Origin: CAVXGU01 sp963761615
GTDB lineage: Bacteria > Acidobacteriota > Vicinamibacteria > Vicinamibacterales > CAVVIG01
DNA: 64,000 nucleotides
Reading direction: 5' to 3'
Assembly: GCA_963761615.1 (NCBI GenBank)
Contig: CAVXGU010000003.1
Span: forward strand, 248,001-312,000
Shown piece by piece: positions 20,678 to 29,684 of this stretch. A model generated the notes under the pieces. The model saw only the letters and a list, made by a program, of their open reading frames with translations, made no database searches and was not told the origin of the DNA. Position 1 is the first letter of the stretch. The number at the start of each line of letters is the position of its first letter. The position numbers and the translations under genes are program-made.

Positions 20678-22000
20678 ATGAGACCCATTCGCGTGATGCT
20701 GGCGTGCGCCGCGCTGACGCTCGCCCTGGACGCGCCGGCTCTGGCCCAGACGACGCCGTCCCCGCGGGCCACCGGACGCCTGTCGATCTTCACGAACACC
20801 GCGCAGTCCGCCGCGACGGGGCAGAGCGGCTCCACGCTCAACGAGATGACGACTGCCTTCTCGTACCGGCTGCCGGAGCTCGACACCGACGGCTTCGACT
20901 ACGGCGCCGACATCCGCGTCTCGACGTACTCCGCCGCGTCGAATCCGACGCGGACCTCGATCTACGAGGCCTTCGTCGGCGCCCGGCTCGACGACGGCGC
21001 GGTGCGGATCCGCCTGGGCAACCTCTGGCTGAACGACCTGGGATCCCTCGGCACCGTCGCCGGCGGCATGGCCGAGTACCGCACCCGGAAGCCGCGGCCC
21101 GACGCCGGGCGCTTCCGGATCGGCGGGTTCTGGGGCCTGGAGCCCGACGTCCTCGACGCGGGCTATGCCTCCAACGTCCGGAAGTTCGGCGGGTACGCGA
21201 CCTACGAGGGGAACGGCGCGCGCCGCGACGCGCTGGGTCTCGTCGTGGTGAAGAACGCGTCGCTCACCGAGCGCACCGTGCTGACGACGACGAACTTCGT
21301 GCCGGCGGGCCGGAAGTTCTTCCTGTACCAGGCGGCCGAGTACGACCTGACGCGCCCGGCCGGCCAGGGCCAGAGCGGCCTGACCTACTTCTTCTCGACG
21401 GTGCGCGTGCTGCCCACCGATCGCCTCGACATCCAGGGCAACTACAACCACGGGCATTCGATCGACGCCCGCGGCCTGAGCGAGGACCTCCTGAACGGGC
21501 GGCCGATCACGGCGCAGGCGGCGGCGGGACTGGTGTACGAGTCGCTCGGCGGACGCGTCACGGTCGAAGTCGTCCGGCGGGTGCGCGTCTACGCCGGCTA
21601 CGCCCGCGACAAGAACAACCGCGATTCGGGCGCGACGGGACGCACGACGCTCGGCGGCTACGCCGCCAACATCCGGGGATCGGGGCTGGACCTGAGCGTG
21701 ACCGAGTCGATCTACACGCGGCCGACGGGCGGGTACCAGTCGACCTACTTCTCGCTCGGACGCCAGTTCGGGCGGCGCCTGTACGTCGAGGGCGACTACT
21801 CGACCTCGCTCTCCGTGGTCCGCTTCTCGCGCAGCGACGGGGTCGTCATCGAGACCCGGCCGCACACGGCGCGGTACTCCGGAACGGGGACGATCAACCT
21901 CAGTCGCCTGTTCTCCCTGATCGTGACCGGCGAGCGCACGCTGGAAGATCAGTTCAACGAGACGAGAATCTTCACCGGCCTGACCTACCGAATTCAGTAG
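20678..22000 (+). CDS. Predicted outer-membrane beta-barrel of the multiheme cluster
   Basis: The 440-residue protein has a signal peptide (ALAQ cleavage) and a body of alternating amphipathic strands (for example VRIRLGNLWL, RRVRVYAGYARD, GRRLYVEGDYS). It ends in LTYRIQ, with an aromatic residue close to the C-terminus as in many outer-membrane barrels. No named family was recognised. It begins 16 bp after the 30-heme gene. In porin-cytochrome systems a barrel of this size sheathes a multiheme protein through the outer membrane, and that role is inferred here from position. Confidence 0.75.
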   Translation: MRPIRVMLACAALTLALDAPALAQTTPSPRATGRLSIFTNTAQSAATGQSGSTLNEMTTAFSYRLPELDTDGFDYGADIRVSTYSAASNPTRTSIYEAFVGARLDDGAVRIRLGNLWLNDLGSLGTVAGGMAEYRTRKPRPDAGRFRIGGFWGLEPDVLDAGYASNVRKFGGYATYEGNGARRDALGLVVVKNASLTERTVLTTTNFVPAGRKFFLYQAAEYDLTRPAGQGQSGLTYFFSTVRVLPTDRLDIQGNYNHGHSIDARGLSEDLLNGRPITAQAAAGLVYESLGGRVTVEVVRRVRVYAGYARDKNNRDSGATGRTTLGGYAANIRGSGLDLSVTESIYTRPTGGYQSTYFSLGRQFGRRLYVEGDYSTSLSVVRFSRSDGVVIETRPHTARYSGTGTINLSRLFSLIVTGERTLEDQFNETRIFTGLTYRIQ

Positions 22001-22009
22001 ACTGCTGGC

Positions 22010-22681
22010 ATGCGCAGGATTGCCGCGTTCGCCATGGCCGCACTGCTCGCCGCGTCGCCGTCGCTGGCCCAGACCGGTGCGCCGCCCGTGCTCTCGTCCC
22101 AGGCGTCTCCCCCCGCCGGCGCGGCGCCCGATCCGTCGCAGATGTCCGGCATGCCGCTTCAGGTGGGCGATCTCCCCCCCGGCATCGTCGTGGTGCTGGT
22201 GGTGCGCGGCAGCTTCACGGCCACCGTGCCCGGCCAGGGAATCGAGCTGCACTACGCGGACAACCGCGTCGTGAAGGCGACGACCGGACAGGACGGGCGG
22301 GCGCAGTTCTCGGGCGTCGCCATCGGGTCGACCGTGTCCGTGCACGCGGTCGTCGACGGCCAGCCGCTGGAGTCGCAGTGGTTCCAGATCCCGGCCCAGG
22401 GCGGCGTGCGGATGATCCTGTCGACCGGCGCGGGCGCGCCCGTCGCCGCGCCTCCCGTCGCCGCCGCGCCTCCCGTCGCCGCCGCGCCGCCTGCTGCGGC
22501 GGCGCCGCCCCCGACCCCGGCGCCCGCCGCGGCCGCGCCGGCCGCCGAGGGGGCGTCGGGCCTGAGCTCGACGGCGATCGCGGCGTTTCTGCTCGTGTTC
22601 CTGACGATCGGACTGGCCGTCGTGCTGTTCTCGCCGCGCCGGTCGGGTCCCAGGCGCCCGGATCCCGTCGACGAGGACTGA
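22010..22681 (+). CDS. Exported protein with Ig-like domain, Ala/Pro linker and C-terminal membrane anchor
   Basis: The 223-residue protein has a signal peptide (SLAQ). A globular part at residues 50-140 resembles carboxypeptidase-regulatory-like or Ig folds (GIVVVLVVRGSFTATVPGQ, DGRAQFSGVAIG). A low-complexity Ala/Pro linker at about 145-185 contains repeated APPVAA units. One helix (TAIAAFLLVFLTIGLAVVLF) and a charged tail ending DED complete it. It could tether or space periplasmic parts of the cytochrome complex. The start lies 9 bp after the barrel gene. Confidence 0.65.
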   Translation: MRRIAAFAMAALLAASPSLAQTGAPPVLSSQASPPAGAAPDPSQMSGMPLQVGDLPPGIVVVLVVRGSFTATVPGQGIELHYADNRVVKATTGQDGRAQFSGVAIGSTVSVHAVVDGQPLESQWFQIPAQGGVRMILSTGAGAPVAAPPVAAAPPVAAAPPAAAAPPPTPAPAAAAPAAEGASGLSSTAIAAFLLVFLTIGLAVVLFSPRRSGPRRPDPVDED

Positions 22682-22720
22682 ACAGTTGGCCTGAGGCGCC
22701 GATCCTGACATGATCGGCGT

Positions 22721-23381
22721 ATGGCTCTTCTGTCTCCGTCCGACCAGGCGGCGCTGCGCGACGCGTTCGCCGAGATGACCCGGGCCGTCAAGGTGCTGTT
22801 CTTCACTCAGAGCATCGGGTGCGAGACGTGCCTGCAGACCCGACAGATCCTCGACGAGCTGCCCGAGCTCTCCGACAAGATCTCGATCGAGGAGGTGAAC
22901 CTGGTCCTCGACCGGGACCAGGCCGCCGGCTACGGGATCGATCGTGCGCCGGCCGTCGCGATCCTGTTCGAGGACAACGGCGCCTTCGCGGACAGCCGGA
23001 TGCGGTTTCTGGGCGCGCCGGGCGGCTACGAGTTCGTGTCGCTCGTCGACGCGATTCGTCTGGCCGGCGGCGGTGCGTCGCACCTGTCGGACGCCAGCCG
23101 TGCGCGCCTTGCCGCCGTCGACGCACCGCGGACCATGCGCGTCTTCACGACACCCAGCTGCCCGTATTGTCCGCGCGCCGTGAGCCTGGCCAACGAGATG
23201 GCGTTCGCGAGTCCGCAGATCACGTCGTTTGCGGTCGAGGCGACCGAGTTTCCCGATCTGGCCCGGCAGGTACAGGGTGACCGGCGTTCCGAAGACGGTG
23301 GTCGACGACGCGATCGAGATCCTCGGCGCGCTGCCCGAGGACGCGTTCGTCGAGCAGGCGCTCGGCGCGGGCGCCGCCTGA
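22721..23381 (+). CDS. Two-domain thioredoxin/glutaredoxin-like protein disulfide oxidoreductase, frameshifted
   Basis: Two thioredoxin folds each carry a CxxC: GCETC in the first half and SCPYC in the second, as in archaeal-type PDO and AhpF N-terminal domains. The frame breaks near 23270, where an extra G precedes a TAC. Restored, the end reads through a cis-Pro VTGVPKTVV loop and stops at 23381. One base removed gives 220 codons. There is no signal peptide, so it is cytosolic. The stop is 1 bp before the next ATG. Confidence 0.82.
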
Positions 23382-23382
23382 C

Positions 23383-25258
23383 ATGCGGATCCGCCGGGCC
23401 GTCGTCGTCCGCGCGAGCGCGGCGATTGCGGCGCTGGCCGCCCTGGCGGTCCTCGCCGCGGCGGCCGCGGCGCCCGAGCCGATCCGGTACCGGTTCACCA
23501 TTCCCGAGCCGGAGCACCACTGGATGCAGGTCGAAGCGACGTTTCCGGATCTCGGCAGCGCGCCGCTCGATCTGCACATGAGCCGGTCGTCGCCCGGGCG
23601 CTACTCGCTCCACGATTTCGCGAAGAACGTCTACGACGTGCACGTGACCGGCCGCGACGGGACGGAGCTCGCGCTGACGCGGCCCGACCCCTCCAGCTGG
23701 GTGGCCGCCGGGCACGGCGGCTCGGCGACCGTGCGCTACCGGATCTACGGCGACACGGTGGACGGCACCTACCTGGCGATCGACCGCACCCACCTTCACC
23801 TGAACATGCCCGCGGCCATCATGTGGGCGCGCGGCCTGGACGACCGCCCGTCCGTGCTGACGTTCGAGGCGCCGCGGGGGGAGCAGTGGCGGATCGCGAC
23901 GCAGCTGCATCCAGGCGCGTCGCCCTTCGAGTACACGGCGCCGAACCTGCAGTACCTCATGGACAGCCCCGTCGAGTTCGGCCCGATCGCGATGCGCCAG
24001 TTCACGGTCGACGGCCACGTCTTCCGGTTCGCCGTGCACCACCTGGGCACCGACGCCGAGCTCGACTCGTTCGTCAAGAAGGTCGAGCGGGTCGTCCAGC
24101 AGGAGGAGAAGGTCTTCGGCGAGTTCCCCGACTACGAACCGGGCCGCTACACCTTCATCGCCGACTACCTGCCCTGGGCGGATGGCGACGGGATGGAGCA
24201 CCGCAACAGCACGGTGATGACGTCGTCCGCGTCGCTGGCGGGCGCCCCGGATGCCCTGCTCGACACGGTGGCGCACGAGTTCTTCCACAACTGGAACGTC
24301 GAACGCATCCGCCCGAAGGGTCTCGAGCCCTTCGATCTGGATCGCGTGAACATGTCCGATTCGCTGTGGCTGGCGGAGGGCTTCACCCAGTACTACGGTC
24401 CGCTCGCGCTGCAGCGCGCGGGCCTCGCGACGCTGGACGACACGGCGAGAACCTTCGAGAGCAACATCGACGCGGTGGTGAACGGACCCGGGCGCGACGT
24501 GCGGTCGGCGGAGCAGATGAGCCGGATGGCGCCGTTCGTCGACGGCGGCCGGCCGAACGACCGGACGAACTGGTCGAACACCTACATCTCGTACTATTCC
24601 TACGGCGCGGCGATCGCGCTGGCGCTGGACCTCTCGCTTCGGGAGCGCAGCGGAGGGCGCGTGTCGCTCGACGACTTCATGCGCGCCATGTGGGACGCCT
24701 ATGGCAAGCCGGGCGGCAGCCGCGAGGGCGACGTCGATCACCCCTATTCGATCGACGATGCCGAGGCGACGCTGGGGCGGGTGAGCGGCGATCCGGCGTT
24801 CGCGCACGAGTTCTTCGCGCGGTACATCGAAGGTCGGGAGGCTGCCGACTACGCGCGCCTGCTGGCGCCAGCCGGATTCCTCGTGCGCCGGGCGGCGCCG
24901 GGACGCGCGTGGCTCGGCAACGTGCGCTTCGACGTCGAGCGGCCGCGGCGCCCGCGTGGCCGGCCTCGTGGCGCCGCAGGCGCCCGTCTACGCCGCGGGC
25001 CTCGACCAGGACGATGTCGTGGAACGGCTGGACGGTCAGTCGATTCGCTCGGTCGGCGACGTGGGCGCGATCGTCGAGAGGCACCGGCCGGGCGATCGGA
25101 TCGACATGACCTACGTCGACCGGAACGGCGATCCGGTGACGGCGAGCGTCACGCTGGGAGAGGAGCCGTACCTGTCCGTCGTGCCCGTCGAATCGACCGG
25201 AGCGGCGCCGACCGCCGATCAGAAGACGTTTCGCGCCGCCTGGCTGGGAGCTCACTAG
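23383..25258 (+). CDS. M61 family (glycyl aminopeptidase-like) peptidase with PDZ domain, frameshifted
   Basis: Secreted zinc metallopeptidase. After a signal peptide come the M61 N-terminal beta domain, the zinc site HEFFHNWNVERIRP near residue 303 with the downstream LWLAEGFTQYY Glu, and a helical domain. A C-terminal PDZ domain (VYAAGLDQDDVVERLDGQSI) is read in another frame after an extra base near 24940. Correcting it gives 625 codons, the usual M61 size. Confidence 0.88.
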
Positions 25259-25846
25259 ATGCCGATGCCCTGGTTGCAGCTGTTCGACCTCGTCGTGAAC
25301 TTCACCGACATCGTCCGGATGCGCGGCACGCGGGGCCGCGATTTGTCCGGGCGCCGGAAAGGACGGTCCGGGCGCCTGCTGGAAGGGCGCCTGGCGGGGC
25401 TCGTCGCGGGGGCCATGGGCGACGTCTTCGCGCGCGACCGGGCGCGCGAGGAGCGGATCCGGGCGCGGATCGAGGAAGAGCGCCGCGAGCGCGAGCGCGC
25501 GCGGCAGGTCGAGCAGGTGCAGCGGCAGGGCGATCGCGAGATCGGGCGCCTGCGGCTCGTCGCGAGCCTGGCGGTGCTCAGCTGGATCGCGACCGTGCTG
25601 CTCGCCGTCGGACTGGCGGGCGCCGGCACCGGCATCGCGCCGCGCATCTTCCTGGGGTTCGGCGGCGTGCTCCAGCTCTGGGCGCTCGTGTCGGCGCTGG
25701 TCGCGCAGTCGAGCCTGTCAACGGCGCTCGCGCGCTACACGGATCCCGATCGCCACGCACCCGACTCCGGGGTGAACGGCGCCATGGCGCCCTGGCTCCT
25801 GGTGGCCAGCCTCGCGTTCATCGGCGTCGCCGCGCTCCTGTTGTAG
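25259..25846 (+). CDS. Membrane protein with charged coiled-coil segment, function unknown
   Basis: The 195-residue protein starts immediately after the M61 stop. Residues 55-95 are an Arg/Glu-rich helix likely to form a coiled coil (REERIRARIEEERRERER). Three hydrophobic helices follow at about 100-122, 128-148 and 175-195. No family was recognised. Confidence 0.6.
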   Translation: MPMPWLQLFDLVVNFTDIVRMRGTRGRDLSGRRKGRSGRLLEGRLAGLVAGAMGDVFARDRAREERIRARIEEERRERERARQVEQVQRQGDREIGRLRLVASLAVLSWIATVLLAVGLAGAGTGIAPRIFLGFGGVLQLWALVSALVAQSSLSTALARYTDPDRHAPDSGVNGAMAPWLLVASLAFIGVAALLL

Positions 25847-25858
25847 GGGTGTCTCCCG

Positions 25859-25950
25859 GTGGCGCTGGGGCCCCACCCCCGGCGCACACTGACGGCGATG
25901 CCTCGCCTCGCATTCACCGTCCTCGGCTCGGCATGGCCGCAGGCGCTGGC
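25859..25950. repeat. Dispersed intergenic repeat, copy at 25.9 kb
   Basis: The block GGGGCCCCACCCCCG and about 70 following bases, ending in TGGCCGCAGGCG, align end to end with the reverse complement of 13545-13636. The first part also matches 35356-35420. No coding frame is supported. Confidence 0.65.
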
Positions 25951-26003
25951 GTTGTTTTCTACGGCGTGTTCGAGATCGATGTCGTCCCGAGATCGGTGTA
26001 GCC

Positions 26004-26048
26004 GCGGACCTTCAGGTCCGCCAATGCGAAGCCGACCTGAAGGTCGGC
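26004..26048. repeat. Pair of REP-like hairpins in inverted orientation
   Basis: Two perfect 18-bp inverted repeats lie 9 bp apart: GCGGACCT-TC-AGGTCCGC at 26004-26021 and GCCGACCT-GA-AGGTCGGC at 26031-26048. Each is close to the reverse complement of the other, as in bacterial interspersed mosaic elements. They sit 28 bp before the left end of the IS481-type element. Confidence 0.75.
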
Positions 26049-26076
26049 CGCTGCAGCGAAACGAAGACCGCCCTAG

Positions 26077-27212
26077 TGTGTGCTGTTTCGCATTAGTGTT
26101 GACACATTGAGTCGTCTGACGGCAGAGACGACACGAGGGCCAGTCGGCCTATCCTTCCACGAGTTTCTCTTGGCCGGGAAACGTGGGAAGGAGTCGACCG
26201 ATGACCCTCGAGGACAGCATACACAGTCAGCGTCTGCGCGTGTTGCGGGACGCCGAGCGCCTGGGCAATGTCAGTGAGGCCTGTCGGCGGCATGGACTGT
26301 CGCGGACCGTGTTCTATCGGTGGCGCCGGCGGTTGGAGCAATACGGACCGGATGGCGTCCACCCGAAGCGACGACAGGCCCGCCGCGGTCGGCCGCCCGC
26401 CGTGCCGGTGCAGCTGGAGCGACGCGTGATCGCCTTTGCCTTGGCGTGGCCGACGTGCGGGCCGCAGTGGTACAGCGATCAGCTGGCCCGCGAGGGCGTG
26501 TCGATCGCGCCGGTGACCATCTGGCGGCTGTTGCGTCGTCGCCACCTGGGGACGCGTCGCGCGCGCCTGGCGGTCCTGGAGCACGGGAGTGCGACGACGG
26601 GCTTGCTCACGGAGCGGACGGCCAGACCGCTCCGCCACGTCGAAGCGGCGCAGCCGGGCGATCTGCTGTCGCTCGATACCTTTTATGTCGGGAAGCTCAA
26701 AGGCGTCGGCAAGGTGTGGCAAATCACGGGGTGTGATGCCGCGTCGTCGTTCGGGTGGGCGCGCCTGATCTTCGGCGAGGTCACGGCGCGGGCAGTCCTG
26801 GCCTTCCTGCGCGAGGTCGTGCGACCGACCTATCGCCACGCCGGCTGGCGGTTGCAGCGGGTGCTCACGGACAACGGCAAAGAATTCAAGGGCGCCTTTG
26901 CCGCCGGCTGCGCGCGTCTCGGCATTCGCGTGACGCGCACGAAGCCGCGCCACGCCTGGACCAACGGCTTCGTCGAACGGCTGCAGAAGACGATCCTGCA
27001 CGAGCACTGGCGCATCGCGTTTCGTCGGCAGTACTTCACCAGCCGGCGGACCCTGCACGGCTCGCTCGACCGCTTCCTGCAGTTCTACAACTACGAGCGG
27101 ACCCATCGTGGGTATCGGCTCCGTGGTCGCACGCCGGCCACCGTCTTTCATGGAGCGGTGGCCGCATGAACGCGTGGATGGAAGTGTCAACACCTTTGCG
27201 AAACTGGACACC
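26077..27212 (+). mobile_element. Complete IS481-family insertion sequence
   Basis: The 1136-bp element has imperfect terminal inverted repeats sharing the core GTTTCGCA and GTGTTGACAC (left about 26077-26105, right about 27184-27212). It carries one transposase. Both ends are flanked by CTAG (26073-26076 and 27213-27216), a likely 4-bp target duplication, although CTAG is palindromic and also extends the inverted repeats. The right-hand CTAG contains the stop codon of the neighbouring gene. The transposase frame is intact, so the element may be active. Confidence 0.88.
26201..27169 (+). CDS. IS481-family DDE transposase
   Basis: The 322-residue protein has an N-terminal helix-turn-helix (NVSEACRRHGLSRTVFYRWRRR) and an rve integrase core with the DDE residues in LLSLDTF, VLTDNGKEF and NGFVERLQ. 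The C-terminal YNYERTHRGYRLRGRTP motif is shared by IS481/IS3 enzymes. A good ribosome site (GGAAGGAG) lies 9 bp before the ATG. Confidence 0.95.
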   Translation: MTLEDSIHSQRLRVLRDAERLGNVSEACRRHGLSRTVFYRWRRRLEQYGPDGVHPKRRQARRGRPPAVPVQLERRVIAFALAWPTCGPQWYSDQLAREGVSIAPVTIWRLLRRRHLGTRRARLAVLEHGSATTGLLTERTARPLRHVEAAQPGDLLSLDTFYVGKLKGVGKVWQITGCDAASSFGWARLIFGEVTARAVLAFLREVVRPTYRHAGWRLQRVLTDNGKEFKGAFAAGCARLGIRVTRTKPRHAWTNGFVERLQKTILHEHWRIAFRRQYFTSRRTLHGSLDRFLQFYNYERTHRGYRLRGRTPATVFHGAVAA

Positions 27213-28385
27213 CTAGTGCATGTTCCACATCCGGCCCATCCGTCCCTCCGGGACGCGGATGCGGACGAAGACGTGGAACGACACCGGGTGATCGCCGTAC
27301 GACGCGCGCAGCACCGCAGGGACGCGATACATCGTCACATCGGCGCCGACCCCGGTCTCCCATCGGTGCAGGGCGCCGATGTCGCGCACGGCGCCGACCG
27401 TGGCGGCGGTGAGCCACCGGCGAAGCGTCAATTCGGTCTGGAGCACCTCGAGACGGCCATAGACGGATCGGTCGCCGCGATGGTCGGTGACCTCGCCGAG
27501 CACCGCGTTGTATCCCCCGTGAACGGTGTCGTTGCGCCCGGCGGCGACGGTCACCGCCGAGAATCCGTTCGGGCGCGGGCGGAACCAGGCGCCCGACGCG
27601 GTCGTGCGGCGGATGTCGCCCGGCTCGAGCTGCTCGGGCTGGACGAGCAGGCCCTGCGAGACCTGGAACTCCCAGGACGGCGACGGCTTGTACCAGACGC
27701 GCGCGGCCCACGAGTCGAGCGCACCCGGATCGATCAGATCCCAGCGGTTGTCGTCCGGCTCACGGCCGTTGAAGAGCGAGGCCTCGACCTTCCACGGACC
27801 GTGGTCGATCGCGGCGGAGACGACGCCCATCGAGATGTGGGTGGAGTCCAGCGTGTGATGTCCGAGCGGGGCCGCCGGGTCTTCCGCAGCGGAGGCGCGG
27901 TGCATGAACGCCACCGGTCCGAGCGTCGCCTCGCCGACCGGTCCGCCGCCGAACGTGACACCCGTGCCCGATCCGAGGGGCAGCCGCCACGACGCCGTGG
28001 CGCCCATCAGCGCGTCGTGTGGATGCTGCCGATCGACGATCGGCGCGCCCTTGTAGGCCTCGCCAGCCTGGAAGAGCTCCGCGTAGCCGCGCGGCGTCGC
28101 GGTTGCCGGATCGAGGCTGAACATGCCGGTCACCGTGAGGCGTCCTGCTCCTGCCTGGCGGCTCGCCATCAGCATCAGCCAGTTGATGCCGCGGAACTCC
28201 GTGGAACCGCGCGGTCCGCCCTGATCGTTGAACATGCCGAACGCCGCTCCGTCCGACATCACCATCCACGGGCTGGCGCCCATCGGCATCGACATCCGAT
28301 GTCCCGGCGGGGTGGCGTCCTGAGCCGCCGCCGGCGCCGCCCCCAGCAACACCGCCACACACACGTTGATCGCACACGCACGCAT
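27213..28385 (-). CDS. Exported, probably outer-membrane protein with Met/His-rich N-terminus
   Basis: The 390-residue protein has a signal peptide (AAAQ). The mature N-terminus GHRMSMPMGASPWMVM is rich in Met and His. The rest is beta-rich, with repeated aromatic girdle-like strands and an HPHDALMG motif. The family is not recognised. Its stop codon TAG is formed by the CTAG flank of the IS element, so the reading frame ends exactly where the element inserted. With the His-rich gene upstream it may concern copper or another metal. Confidence 0.65.
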   Translation of the reverse strand: MRACAINVCVAVLLGAAPAAAQDATPPGHRMSMPMGASPWMVMSDGAAFGMFNDQGGPRGSTEFRGINWLMLMASRQAGAGRLTVTGMFSLDPATATPRGYAELFQAGEAYKGAPIVDRQHPHDALMGATASWRLPLGSGTGVTFGGGPVGEATLGPVAFMHRASAAEDPAAPLGHHTLDSTHISMGVVSAAIDHGPWKVEASLFNGREPDDNRWDLIDPGALDSWAARVWYKPSPSWEFQVSQGLLVQPEQLEPGDIRRTTASGAWFRPRPNGFSAVTVAAGRNDTVHGGYNAVLGEVTDHRGDRSVYGRLEVLQTELTLRRWLTAATVGAVRDIGALHRWETGVGADVTMYRVPAVLRASYGDHPVSFHVFVRIRVPEGRMGRMWNMH

Positions 28386-28489
28386 TTCCGTCCTCGCAGA
28401 GCTCGAGTCTTCGTCGACAACCACGAAGACACGGAGACGTGTCTCGCGCTTTCGTGGCTGCGTTGCGACAGCGAACGTCGAGCGATCGA

Positions 28490-28861
28490 TCAGATCCGGA
28501 GTGCGAGACGCGAGGGCGCGTGAAGGGGCGGTGGGCGGTGCAGCCGGGCACGCGGGACGGTCGGAACGCCGAGGGCCGGCCGCGCCCAGACGAGCAGCCT
28601 CCAGCCAGCGACGGCCGGCGCCTGGACCGCCGCGACCGGCGTGGTCACGCCGCGTTTCGCCGTGACGTGGTCGTGCCCGCAGTCGTCACGGCCGGGCCGG
28701 TGCGGCGTCGAGCGGCGGTCGGGCTCCGAGGCGTGATGATGCCGGTGTGTCATCGCCGAGCCCATCGGCATCGCGAAGGCGCAGCCGAGATCGCACACGG
28801 TCGATGCCGTCGGCATCGCGGCCACCAGGAGCACGACGAGGAGCGTCAGCGCACGGCGCAC
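28490..28861 (-). CDS. Small exported His-rich protein, putative metal binder
   Basis: The 123-residue protein starts with GTG (28861). A signal-like helix (LTLLVVLLVAAMPTAS) is followed by CDLGCAFAMPMG, a cluster HRHHH and then DCGHDH. The ligand-rich stretch suggests periplasmic copper or zinc binding. The Arg/Pro-rich C-terminal half looks poorly folded. It lies 104 bp upstream of the outer-membrane-like protein in transcription order and may form a unit with it. Confidence 0.55.
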   Translation of the reverse strand: MRRALTLLVVLLVAAMPTASTVCDLGCAFAMPMGSAMTHRHHHASEPDRRSTPHRPGRDDCGHDHVTAKRGVTTPVAAVQAPAVAGWRLLVWARPALGVPTVPRARLHRPPPLHAPSRLALRI

Positions 28862-28925
28862 TACCGCGCTTATAGCAGAAACGAAGGAACTTAGGAACTG
28901 AGGAGCGGGGAACCGAGGAACCCGT

Positions 28926-29526
28926 CTACCCGGCGCGGGAATCGACCTCGGCGGGAGGCTTCGGCTTGATCGAGGCTTCCGCACCCGCCGGCGCGGTAAA
29001 CGGATCGATCGGGATGCGCTCGTACCGCACCTCGAGGATCTGGAGCGATTCGGTACCGCCGGGTGCGCGAAGCACGACAGACGCTCCCGCCGCGGACCCC
29101 ATCAACGACCGCGCCAGCGGCGACATCCAGCTGATATGGTGGCGATCGAGGTCGATTTCGTCGACGCCGACGATGCGCACCTCGCGCTCGGCGCCGACGG
29201 CGTTCGCGAACCGAACCGTCGCTCCGAAGAACACGCGGCTCGAAGCGCGGGCGCCACGCGGGGCCTCGGGGTCCACGATTTCCGCCGCGTCGATGCGGTG
29301 CCGCAGATAGCGAATGCGTCGATTGATTCTGACGCAGCCGCCGCTTGTTGTACTGGTAGTCGGCGTTCTCGCTCCGATCGCCGTTGCTCGCGGCCCACGC
29401 GACCACCCGCGTCACGGCCGGCCGTTCCCTGGCGAGCAGAAACCGGAGCTCGTCCCTCAGCCGCTGAAGGCCCTGGGGCGTGATGTAGTTCCTGGCTCGG
29501 GACTTCGGCTTCTTCGCGACCGCCAT
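28926..29526 (-). CDS. greB: Transcription elongation factor GreA/GreB family, frameshifted
   Basis: Cleavage factor that rescues backtracked RNA polymerase. The N-terminal coiled coil reads YITPQGLQRLRDELRFLL, then AASNGDRSENADYQYNKRRLR, which carries the acidic DxxE tip. The frame then shifts near 29318, where an extra A sits inside a GATC. The C-terminal FKBP-like domain continues (FFGATVRF, VDEIDLDRHHISWMSPLARSLMG). Removing one base gives 200 codons. The basic extension and the RRLR loop favour GreB over GreA. Confidence 0.86.
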
Positions 29527-29684
29527 GTCGAGCAACGATGGTAATCCATTCTCGCACCGGACTCCGGTCGACCCGGCGGGGAACCAGCCTCGGCCCCGCT
29601 GCCATCGAGGCGCAGACGAACTCGTGGCTGCGTCGTTCCGTTGAGAGAGGGTGGAGACGTCTTCGAGCGCCGAGCGCCGCGAGC

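Noticed and set aside
18133..20886. Long minus-strand open frame (917 codons) opposite the 30-heme gene, and a long plus-frame alternative at 18501-20681
   Set aside because: Both are out-of-frame or antisense reflections of the repeated cytochrome modules. They are Val/Arg-rich with no family features, while the real frame has a signal peptide and 30 heme motifs.
22721..25846. Inclusion of the disulfide oxidoreductase and M61 peptidase genes in the electron-conduit operon
   Set aside because: They follow closely in the same direction, but their functions are unrelated to electron transfer and a 39-bp gap separates them from the cluster. Co-transcription is possible but not evidence of shared function.
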